From NCBI RefSeq assembly GCF_014066305.1, contig NW_023501040.1, positions 868,001 through 932,000 on the forward strand: 64,000 nt of DNA, written 5' to 3'. Each line of letters begins with the position of its first letter. Position 1 is the stretch's first letter. The translations under genes and the position numbers were made by a program. Under the pieces are notes generated by a model that was given only the letters and a program-made list of their open reading frames with translations, did no database searches and was not told the origin of the DNA. This document shows positions 22,401-32,209 of the stretch, piece after piece. Source of the DNA: Letharia columbiana. Taxonomy: Eukaryota > Ascomycota > Lecanoromycetes > Lecanorales > Parmeliaceae.

Positions 22401-23079
22401 ACTCCATACGGTCTGCAAGTGCGTTGGCTAGCAAGCACACTCGTTCCAAGATTTTCAAAGGTGTCGTAATGCATATGTCCACTAGTCCTTGTCAGTTCCA
22501 AGCCAGTATATCCATTCCTGAACTACTTTCAAGCTCACCGTCTGAGTCGTTGGTACACAGCATATTTCCAGAAGACCCAAAGACGTGCACCGTGATGTCG
22601 TTGCCCGGCCATTGCTGATTCAATATACGTTCTAGCTTCCGCACAAATCTTGCTCTCCTCTCGTCGCTCTCTCTTGTCGGAAGTATCCGGTCATATAGCT
22701 CTCTCATATCTCCACTCAGCTTTCCCTCGTCGGCAGGATTCAAAAATTTCTTTGGCATCGTCTTTGCTCTTTCTAATTGATCTCCACCTATTGAATAAGG
22801 TATCCGCCTCCTCGAAAATGCCATGCCAGTCTCATATCTGCACCCCGCAATTGAGGGGGGCTTGTTCTGCGACCGCACCCCATTGTCATCTTCGGAGTGT
22901 GTTGATTTAGGAGATATCTCTTTCGCTATTTTGGTAGGAGATGGTGAGCGAGCACCGAAGGAGAGTTTTCGCGCATGCTGGGAGGGTGTCGATGGTAGTG
23001 AGCTTGAGTGGTGGGCCGTCAGGTGTGGGCGTGGCATGGAGGCTAGCCGGAAGTCGCTCAGATCCTCTTTCTTCGGCAT
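19433..23079 (-). CDS. Cid1-family poly(A) polymerase / terminal uridylyltransferase with long C-terminal tail
   Basis: Exons complement(19433-22080, 22140-22358, 22410-22481, 22539-23079) encode 1159 aa. A Ser/Pro-rich N-terminus leads to the nucleotidyltransferase core: the GS motif FGSSGN (about 168-173), DVD with metal-binding Asp180 and Asp182, and a third Asp at 233 in LACDMNVNN. Then come RPLAMIVKQWTKRR and the PAP/25A-associated part (NNETLGELLFSFF, EEPFNTDRNLGNTADD). All three introns are short (51-59 nt), with GT-AG ends and CTGAC-like branch points, and the phases agree. The last 700 residues are Gln-, Ser- and Pro-rich with two Lys-rich patches and are probably disordered. Members add A or U tails to RNA in the cytoplasm or nucleus. 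Which nucleotide is used cannot be told: the His that often marks U preference was not located. Confidence 0.85.
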
Positions 23080-24911
23080 CGTGAAGAAGTCCTCTTGTCA
23101 CCGGCAGCTTGCCACCTTTTGATCTGAATAGAACACAATTCCCATTGAAAGCTGTTGCTAGCGTTGGCGCCCTTTCAAGTGGGCCCCTGTCTGTGAAGTG
23201 TTGTTTGTGTGTTGGGAGAGTATGATCTGAAGGGTTCTCAGATACCTCGCCGAAGACTTTAGGTGCAAGAAAAGAAGTTGGTAGCGTCTGTGTATCAGTA
23301 GAAACGAATGCAGATCTGTCCGATATTCTGTACGGGGTAGAGTGAGACGGTGTAGAGGGGTGTGTATCGTATTCCGGCTGCAGTGCTGCACTCTCAAAGA
23401 CTGCTGCTAAGTGAAATTTTCAGGATGAATTCCAATGCACAATGTACCTAGGGAAAGCCAATGCGAGGTGAAAGGTATGTTTGTTGGCATATAGATTGTA
23501 GGAACACAGACCCGTGGTCGTGATGGTCCAGGGGCGTTCCGCCACGAGGTTTGGGAGGGACGGCGAAGCAGAACACAAGATGCTGGACTTGATGTTGCAG
23601 TGAGCAAAAATCCTGGAGAGGAAGTGACGACTGTGGTGAGGGGGGATTGTTATTTATCATGGAGAGGCAAGCAGGGGCAATTGTTCTGTCAAGACATTGG
23701 CGCTTAGTTGATCATCACCGTGACGGCGCTATTCCGTCTGGGGGGGGGGGGGGGTCCTTTATCACCTAAACCTTTACGGAGTAAGCAGCATTCATCTTAC
23801 ATGCTCACCGAATAAGTTGTTGAGAATCTGTAGACAGATATCAATCATCAAAGTAATTCTTACTAAAATTCCCAATTTTCTTGTCTATTTATCTACTTGA
23901 GGAAGCCGACTTGTTTCACAATGTCCGGGAAAATTTCCCCTGTCTACTGCTCCGCATCCAGCGAAACCTATCACAAAGAATATGACTGTGTACCAGTCAG
24001 TGGCATAGTAAATGACAAATATTCGCCTAAACCTGCAAAGGCGCATTCATGAAGGCTGACAGGTCAATAATGCCTTTGTTCTATACCTCACCTTTCCACG
24101 TGGACTTGGACGTGGCGGGAAATGTACGCAATGAGGTCTTGAGTCAGCCCCTATAAAGGTATGATTGCCACACCGGCCTACTGTGTATTGGGTACGAAGG
24201 CTGGAACACTGCTATAAGGGAATCCACAATGTCCTCGATAGATCCCCGTGATGAAAAGTTGTGCAAGTCTCAGGCACCGTCAGGGGTTGACAAGTTGTGG
24301 TGTTTTATGCATAGACCAATGGAAGGCCTTTGGTTGCGCTTTCGGATCCAGTATGACTTGCAATAGATCAATGGCCATGCGAAAGCTATGCAGATTGTAT
24401 ATTCTTGTCCTTACAGAGTTCAAGTCGAGTCTCGTTTTTGTCTTTCGAATCGAGTCCTCACGTACGGTAATATCTTTGGCAACTCGTACCTGCGTTGAAT
24501 TGATTCGGCGCGGGAGCAGCCTTATCGTTAGCGCCGGTGATGTAAAACATTCCCTCGATCCCTGGGGGCTCGAAGTTAATTACTTTTAGGCATTTGGACA
24601 GGGAAGTGTGCCCTGGGGGAAATGTCGTGGGGAGCTTCAAAGCTCGCTTCAGACTGCCTCACAGGCGGTGAGTATCCCAAGATATTCCAAGTCATAATAT
24701 ACTCAAGTAGCGAAAGGCATCTTCATATCATACAGGTAGCCCGCGGCAGCTTTTTCTATTTTCAGAGGCCCCTTTGCCCCTGTCCCTGAAAGCATCCTTC
24801 GGCATCAGCGCCCTGCTACTTGATACCTTCACCCTGATTGATGAGCTGTTGCCACAGTATCCACGTGGACGCCGGTTTATTCCCTAACTACAACGCTAAT
24901 TCATGAACCTT
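23080..24911. other. intergenic with long poly-G tract
   Basis: 1.8 kb between PSY2 and the nucleotidyltransferase gene, both on the minus strand, so the promoter of the latter lies here. It holds a 15-G run (23740-23754). A short minus-strand reading around 24458-24640 (FEPPGIEGMFYITGANDK) looks protein-like, but I could not extend it. Confidence 0.5.
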
Positions 24912-27900
24912 TCATCCCCCATCATCGCCTTTGGATCCTGCTTCTGAAACCGCCTTTTTGGCGCTGAGCGAGATTTCGATCTTCTTCGCACTGGGACCGT
25001 TGGTCGGAGAGTCGCGGTCATTCTTGAACCCTTTTTTTCGCTTGAGAGTATTGTGGCCTGCGGCACTACCAGTGTTCGAGGCTGAGGAGCCGGAATTCCG
25101 CCGCTTAGTCGAGGACAGTTTCCCAAGTTCATCTTCGTCATTGTCTTCTTCTCTCCGGCGCTTTTCTGACAAGCGCTCTGGCGGCGGGGTTTGGAGCATT
25201 GGAGATGGTTCTAGTTCGGGCTTGGTGCCGAGTTCCTCAGGTTCTGGTGGGGTTGTGTCCATAGAATCTTCGTCGTCGTCCGGATAGTCGACCAGAGATT
25301 TCAGCATTGGAGAAGTTGTAACCCCATTCATCTTCGCAGCCTTTGATAAGACCGCCTTGGGCAACGGCTCGTCCTCATCGTCTGATGTGTTGAAGTACGC
25401 TTCCTCGACAGCATCCATCTCCTTGACGCCTTGCCATCGTTGATTGCCATTGACGTTTGGTGTCCGATTGGGGGTACTCGTGCTGTCATTGCTGAATAGT
25501 GTGGTATCTGCATCCGGATTGAAGCCTTGCATTTGTTCGTAGCGATTCAGGAGTGATTCAAAAGTGTCGACGTAGGTGATTTCTTGAAGTTTCGAACGGA
25601 AAGTCTCCACAAGATGCTCAATCAGTTGCTTTATGTTCTCTCGTTTTATGTATTCGAAAAGCTCTAAGCAAGCAGAATTCAGTAGGTTGTCACGCGGCAT
25701 TGTCTCGTAAACTATGTTGAGGATAGGTGCGAAGTGGTTCTTTTGCATGATCTGCCGGTTGTAATATTCATCTTGCAAGCCTATACACTGGCGAAAGAAC
25801 TTCAAGGCAGCTATTGCAAGAGTTATTGGCCAAAGCTTACACATTCCACGGAGGGCTCGGAATCGTACTTAGCTTGAGATGCTTCTGCGGAGCAGAGAGC
25901 AATTGCGCTATTCGTGAGGAAATGTCTTCCGAAAAGATGTAATATTTACTTCGAAATTGATGTGTACGAGAAAGATAGATGATAATCTCGACCAAGTGAT
26001 TGAACAATTGCACCTCATGGAATGTGATATCATTCACTGGCGACTGATTAGTTGCCGTCTGAGTTATGTTCGCAAGGACCTGCTACTTACGTGTTTCCCT
26101 TTTCTCAAGATCCTTCAGGGGTTGAAATAATTTGCTCGCGGAATTATCGTAAAAGTGCTGGATAAATGACTCAGTTTGGGGGTTTAGTAACGGGTCTACT
26201 CCTCGCACCTTCGACAGAAATTCCCCCGTCTGCCTTGCAATAGCTTCTTGAGATTGGGCCTGTGGAGGTTGTTGTTGAGGTTGGGATTGGGGCTGTTGTT
26301 GTGGTGGCTGGGTTGGCTGGGGCTCGAGTAATACCTTAATTGCGTCGGCAGCTTGAGCTTTGACACCTAGATCAACTTCGACAAGTAAGAGCTCAATCAA
26401 AGTCTCGGTGAGTGGAGTCTTTTTCTCGTTGATGGCTTTGTAGATGTAGGCTCGGACCATGGCAGGATCGTGGTCTATCATGGCAACCAGTATATCCGTG
26501 CCGGCCACCCGAATGGATGCTTCCTTGTTCAAAATGGCAAATGTTATCACACGAAGCAACCCATGGTTGATGAAGTTGGTGTAGAGAGTGGCCCGCGGTG
26601 TCACTTGGAGGCTTTTCGCTATTGCGCAACAAGACTGAATGAACCCAACAGCGTCCCTTTTCCGCTTGATATCGGCCGTAGGATTGTCTATTATGCCAAA
26701 TAACTGTTCGAGATAACCCGGATTGTTCTGTAAATGTGAGATTATGTCGACTTGATTGAAGAATATGAGAGAGTTAAGAACGCCAAACGTTGGATCATCA
26801 AGGATCCTTGCGAGAACCACGTCCTTCAGATAGGTAAGGCGCCATGTAGCGTGTATCTTTCTGGTGATGTTTGGATCTGCGATGGACAGAACTTCCTTGT
26901 ATCTCGAGTTGTCCTTGAGGTATCGTCGGTGATTTGCCTTATGGTTTGGGAAGTCCGGGTCGTCTGCGACACCAGAGTATTAGTATCTAACAGGGTAAAC
27001 CCTGCATAACATGATGGTTATAGCGGGGTTGGCCCTGTGTACTCACATTCTAAAGCGCCAATCACCCCAAACACCACCTCTTCGTTGACAATGTGGTCAA
27101 TGATCTGGCTGTCATTTAAAAGGATGAGCATTTTCATGATGTTGCACAGCCAGTGCAGGTCCTTCAGCGACTCAAGATCCTCTGCCATCTCCACCAAAGG
27201 TATCAACTTCCGGATGTAGTCTTCACTGATGACGAACTTCGCCAGCGCGTCTCGACCTTGCGGCGTGGACGCTATTCCACGCATCGCGTGCTCGATATCA
27301 TCCAAATTCCCGATCTCGGGTTGCGGAAGGACCAAGGGTTTGGCGAAGCTCTCCATGGCGTCGTCTGATAGGGCGTCGTCTAGATGGCGACCCAGCCAGA
27401 TTAGCGCAATCCGAAAAGAGAAGCAGAGCGTAAAGAAGAGCCTGGAGAGAAGTCCGAGCACGTACCTGGACCTCCAAGTGACAGTAGCTGTTGTTGTACC
27501 TGACTAACGAAATCCCTGTAATGTAATCATGAGCCTGTGTCACATGCGCCTTCCTTCACGAGCCAAAGAAGCACGCAGTACTGTAGATTGGCAAGTACTA
27601 ACCAGATGGTCGCACAACCCTCTGCCTCTTGAAAACTGAGAGCCATGTCTATACCACTTGTCTCGGTCCATACAATAAGGGTATCTGCATGCATATGAAT
27701 GAGCCACCATTCACACCATACATTGTCGCCATGCGCGTTCACCTTGCTGTTTCTGGTATCCATCGTCCTTCGTTATCTTCGTTTCCAGAAGCAATCGCTC
27801 TGGGCTGTCTTCCGACTCGACGTATATCTTTGACTCATCCTACACCCAGATCAGCGTCGTGTCTTCCGCTTGGTTACAGGACATCCCCAGGCACGAAGTC

Positions 27901-28051
27901 CCGTAATTACGGTTTCCCATGCCTTTTGATCGCTTACATTGATGATGCGTCCGGTGCAGAACCCAGTCCCCCGATCGAACCAGTCATTGTTTTTGAGCTC
28001 ATAAACCTTGACTCTCTTCTTCTCGTTCGACGGCGGCACTATCAGCGCCAT
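24912..28051 (-). CDS. PSY2: PP4 regulatory subunit 3 (PSY2/SMEK)
   Basis: Eight exons, complement(24912-25810, 25869-26036, 26091-26963, 27047-27379, 27466-27515, 27603-27684, 27743-27839, 27938-28051), encode 871 aa. All seven introns are GT-AG with agreeing phases; one has an ideal TACTAATAC branch. The N-terminal PH/EVH1-like domain begins VKVYELKNNDWFDRGTGFCTG. The Smk-1 (DUF625) domain starts near residue 130 (IGNLDDIEHAMRGIAS) and includes NHKANHRRYL and ARILDDPTFGVLNSLIFFN, followed by armadillo-like helices. A Pro/Gln-rich insert lies near residue 425. The C-terminal 180 residues are acidic and then Lys-rich with KRKK, a likely nuclear signal. The protein targets the PP4 phosphatase to DNA-repair and checkpoint substrates. 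The start is the Met before ALIVPPSNEKK; the frame is open further upstream without conservation. Confidence 0.93.
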
Positions 28052-29118
28052 AGCCGGAGCCAGCTTCCCAGCCAACTCTGCTGGCTGAGAGAGACCAGCG
28101 GCGGTATGCAGACACCACAGCAATGACGGTACTCTTCGGACGCAGGATGAGTGACACGAAGCGCGGGGCTCAGAGCCTTCGGTATGACGAAGCACGCGAC
28201 AACAGGCGAACCAGGCCGAGAAAGCAGAGAGAAAGCCCCCCCTAACAGTAGCGACAGTGTTATTCACGGACGTTTCCGAGGTTTGGAACTGCGCGAGGTC
28301 TACCGGACCATGACGTTGAGCCCGCAAAGGACTGTTGTTCTGGGTACTTTGTTGCGTCAGGGGATACCGAAGGCTTCGCGCCGAGTGAAGCATGGACTGT
28401 CACCGTCCGCGATGAAATGTGGTGGGGTTGATAGCCGGGATAATTGTGAAAACAGTGGGGATGCGTGAACCAGATTGCGGCAGTATGGAGGCTCTGATCC
28501 ATACACTCGGCGTGCTTGTCGCTTGAAACGTAGTGGTAGCGGTTTGATCGTCTAGCTTATCAGCCTTAAGGTGGCAAAAAAGAAGACGGGTACGAGACTA
28601 CGAGTAGATAAAAATTGAGTCTAATTTTAGCCGAGTGCCAAGACATTAGAAGTTCCGAGTCTTCTATTCCTTTGGGAAGCCTGCTTCAGCCTTCAAGGCA
28701 CTCTACATTTTCTCCCAGTATATCTGGATGCAAATACGGAGCCGCCTTCTCTAGGAGCCTCAAGTGAACTTGATAAGTGCGCCAGGCTGGTCTCTGCCTT
28801 TTCACGTGTCCCCGTTGTCAATGTCAATGACCTCCACCAGCCTCTCTCTTCTTTGCATGGTAGGAAGATTTATCAGCTTTCCGTGTTGGACGACCTACTC
28901 TACACGCAACGACAAAAGTAATCACTACTTGCGCAACAATATTATTTCGAACAGTTGTCTTGCATTCCTTGGCTACACCCCACCACACAACACTTCTCCT
29001 TGCAACTCACAGAGCCTTACTATTATCCATACACTTCTCTCCGAAAACCATGAGCTATCATAATATCAGCAATCGCGGCTAATCTGCAGACTTGGTGGCA
29101 GCATACTGACGTTGGTGC
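28052..29118. other. intergenic
   Basis: About 1.07 kb between the PSY2 start and the stop of the repeat-peptide gene. It must hold the PSY2 promoter. No further gene is seen. Confidence 0.5.
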
Positions 29119-29589
29119 CTAATGCTTGTAGAGACTGTCCGCATTTTCTGGCTTCCCGTAAAGGCTGTCTTTCTTGTAGAGACTGCGCTCGTCCTCAGCC
29201 TTCTTGTACGTGCCATCTTTCTTGTACAGCCCGTTTCCATCCTCGCGCTTCTTGTGGAGAAGGTCGTACAGACTGTCTCTCTTGTACAAGCTGTCGTAAA
29301 GGCTATCCTTCCTTTATAGGCTGTCTTCATTCTCGCCCTTTTTGTAGAGACCGTCCTTCTTGTAAAGGCTGTCATCGTTTCCTCGTTTGGTCAAGATGTA
29401 GCCACTGTTGTCTACCTCACGCTTGAACTGCGTAGACTTGACTGATGCATCAATGGCCTCTACATATGATGATCAGCTTAGGTTGTACCATTTAAAATGG
29501 ATTTTGAACGACAAACTTGGGATGGCGGTAGCCACTCCAAGAGAGACAAGGCAGAAAGCCAGAATGAAGGCCTTTGGAAGCAGAAGCAT
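29119..29589 (-). CDS. secreted KEX2-type repeat peptide precursor, interrupted by an in-frame stop
   Basis: Two exons, complement(29119-29459, 29517-29589). Exon 1 encodes a signal peptide (MLLLPKAFILAFCLVSLGVATA). The 57-nt intron has donor GTTTGT, a GCTGAT branch and acceptor ATGTAG, and its phase leads directly into the repeat frame. After a pro-region with two KR sites (QFKR, LTKR) there are about ten short units. Most end in Tyr and are followed by KK, KR or RK: DDSLY, DGLY, DSLY, DSLY, GNGLY, DGTY, ERSLY and DSLY among them, with acidic spacers. Such an array is the plan of KEX2-processed repeat proteins and of dikaritin-type RiPP precursors. An in-frame TAA (29314-29316) sits where the third unit should have its Tyr, so translation would give only 72 residues with two complete units. 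No tailoring enzyme (DUF3328 oxidase, tyrosinase) was found in the window. Function unknown. Confidence 0.7.
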
Positions 29590-30345
29590 AACGCTGTATG
29601 AATGTTGGGCAGACGGCTCTTTCAAGTGCTCAGTTACTGCTTCAAGGCAGTATAGATGCCTTGGGGAAGAAGTTCGTGAAAGAATTGCTTGAGGGCTCGA
29701 ACAGCTTGAGCAGGCGCGGAATGAGATCCTCTTAAAGAACACACCATCAGCAAACCGGCGGTAAGCTGTTGCACCATAAAGTGTTATGTGTGACAAATAC
29801 GCTTGAACCGTGCGCGTGTCCTGCCTTTTTGCCGTGCACATGATATCAAGGGTCTGCCAATCGAAGCATCTGGATCAGTGTCTATCTCAGCAAGACTTAG
29901 CTTGGAAAGGGCCCTCTCGAACCAGAGCTGCAAGAAACTGCACGCTAAGGGCAGCAGCGGCCGCATCTCTAGGTACATCTGAGACATGTCTGTGATGGGA
30001 GTAGTAAAAAGTGAGGGGTACGGCTGGACGAGACACGGGATATGCAAGACGGCAAACAGAAGACGGGATACCAGTCTGGAAAACACGAAAGCAGTATAAC
30101 TGAGACAAGAATGTTGAGCCAGTCTCGGAGATCGGACCAATGAGAGTGTGGACTGTGCACCAAGCACCTAGTGTTATCTATAAAACGAGGCCAGCAGGGA
30201 GAGCGGGGCGAGATGGCTTGTTGTGTTCTTTCCTTTAGAGGTCCCCTTGCTGTTCAATCCGTTCATGACTAGATTGCGTCTGTTAACATAGCCTATTTGC
30301 TTCTTTCAGCCTCGTCGTGCAGCACTCTATGATCATCGACAACGT
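29590..30345. other. intergenic upstream of the repeat-peptide gene
   Basis: About 750 bp between the peptide precursor and the decayed gene. It must hold the precursor's promoter. No domain-bearing ORF is present. Confidence 0.45.
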
Positions 30346-31704
30346 GTCAGGACTGGCCACCATAAGCGCGCACCAGCTGCTCTTTAAACTCTTCATCCAT
30401 GAGGCTGACCATCATGTGGAACTTCACCTGACCTCCTCTGCCCCCATTCGCGTTATAGATTGGATATCTCGTAATCATAATAAGTCCACGTGCCCAGCTT
30501 TACCCACCCTTGAATATCAACGAACTCGTCAACTCCTTGACGCACCCTTTTACCATCCGATAAGGTCCTCAGAAACATCGTTTGCAGGCCTTTCGGCTAG
30601 CGTGAGCTTGCGCAGCTCAGTAGTCGTGAGACTGGTCCATCTTCTCCCAAAGAAAGCCGATCCACCCATTTGGAGTTTAGGGGTACTCGTGTCTAAGCGT
30701 GCACGCTCTAAACGCGGTTCCAGAGATGGGACAGTGTGCGACACATTGAGGGCGTTCCCAATTGCAGAAAGGATTTCAAATGCCGAATTCTGCGTACTCT
30801 GGTACGGAGTCTGGAGTTTGAGACGGAGAGAAGTTGGTTGTATCGAGATCAAACTGCCAAGTGTAGCGATCTTCAACGCAGCACGGTGACTCTACAAGGT
30901 ATTTTGCAGGCTTGGTTTTGGGCCATTCGATTTCTTCGTAGCTCCATCCTCGAGATCAGTACTTCGACGCGAGGTCTTCCTCGAACTCTTTATTGTGGCA
31001 GAGCATGTATCATTCGTGTTTTAAGCTTGTTGTGGTTGACAAGTGTGGAATGGGTAGATAGCATAGGCTTTGTTATGGCTTAGAAAGTCTACTACGACGG
31101 TCATGTAAATTCCTCGCAGGATTGCTTGGACTGAGGGACCTTGGGTGAGGATGAGCTGGAGTGTGAGCTCTTTGCCGGTGGTTGGGTCTCTCCTTAGGAG
31201 CGTCCATCTTTGAACGACTGGCGGTAGAGCTTCGAGATCATCGGAGTCCTGGTTCTACAGCACTTACCTCCTCGATGTCAGGCTAGATGTAATCGCTGCG
31301 GTCCCGTCGGTTTGTCGCCGCCTCAGCCAGATCCAAGTCCAGCTCTCCAGTCCCTCTTGCACGAGAACGCCTGGATCTGAGTCACACTAACCGCCCATTC
31401 AATGTGAAATGAAGCAGAGCTTTTTGATATCGAGGCATTGGACCTGCCAAGTAGAGACCGCGAACTTGTCGGTTGCTTTACGCAGCGGTGCAGAGCGCGG
31501 TTTCATACTCCATTGGTATGGCAAGAAGACATGGTATAAGGCTGCAAGGCTTTCGGATGTTTCTGTGAGATCCAAAATGATTGCAATGAGCAGGAAGTCA
31601 CAGATACGGCTGAATGTTGGATCATTCCATTCTAGGTGGAAGATGTCTGGGAAAGAGGCCTGTTTTGTTTTTGGTGGGAGGTGGTCCATCGGGTGAACAT
31701 TCAC
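30346..31704 (-). pseudogene. decayed member of an expanded fungal hypothetical family
   Basis: Ordered fragments of one protein lie on the minus strand in changing frames. They are SFPDIFHLEWNDPTFSRICDF and PLRKATDKFAVSTWQVQ near the 5' end; LEALPPVVQRWTLLRRDPTT then DFLSHNKAYAIYPFHT in the middle; SRGWSYEEIEWPKTKP and YTWQFDLDTTNF later; and RYPIYNANGGRGGQVKFHM then SLMDEEFKEQLVRAYGG at the end. At least one in-frame stop (just before SRGW) and several frame changes separate them, so this is not explained by introns alone. From memory this resembles a multi-copy family of uncharacterised proteins in plant-associated ascomycetes with an NKAY motif. I cannot give a function. The 5' boundary is approximate. 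Confidence 0.55.
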
Positions 31705-32209
31705 GCTGTTAACAAATTCAACACTTTGATGATGGCGAAATGCTGATATCGGCTGGTGTTGGTTAAGGCCCTGGTAGGACGATCTTTATCGTTGTCTATC
31801 CAGGGCAGTAGGGGGTTTTCATCTGCGGTTCCAAATACCGTTATCGAAATATTGAGCCAGGCTTTATACGAGTCTTGAATTGCTTGAGTTTTTCAGGCGA
31901 GAACCTCTGGTTTAGAAGAAATATTATCATTAGTTGAAACCCTTTTCATTCCTCAAAGTTGTCAATTCCATTACCCAGTGGCCATTAGAGAATGCCAAGG
32001 TTACGGAGTAGTAAATCTTGACGCCCAGTGCAGATAGGTAACACCGCAAGCGCTCGGATACGGCCTGTAAGGCCGGGCAAGGAGAATAGAGTACATTCAT
32101 CATTCAGTCGTTGAAATCCGAACCGAGTTCCACCAAACCGAATGCTCCAATGTTCTTCATACACATAGCCAAACGGGCATCACCCTGCATCTGCGTACAC
32201 CCAGCCTCT
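31705..32209. other. intergenic
   Basis: 500 bp between the decayed gene and the 3' end of the Rho GEF gene. No feature seen. Confidence 0.5.

Noticed and set aside
24458..24640. Short minus-strand reading FEPPGIEGMFYITGANDK
   Set aside because: Looks protein-like, but I could not extend it with splice sites or recognise a family.
29079..29375. Minus-strand ORF of 98 aa rich in TRK/TRR over the peptide array
   Set aside because: It is the shifted frame of the repeat array. It has a stop just upstream and cannot join the signal-peptide exon in phase.
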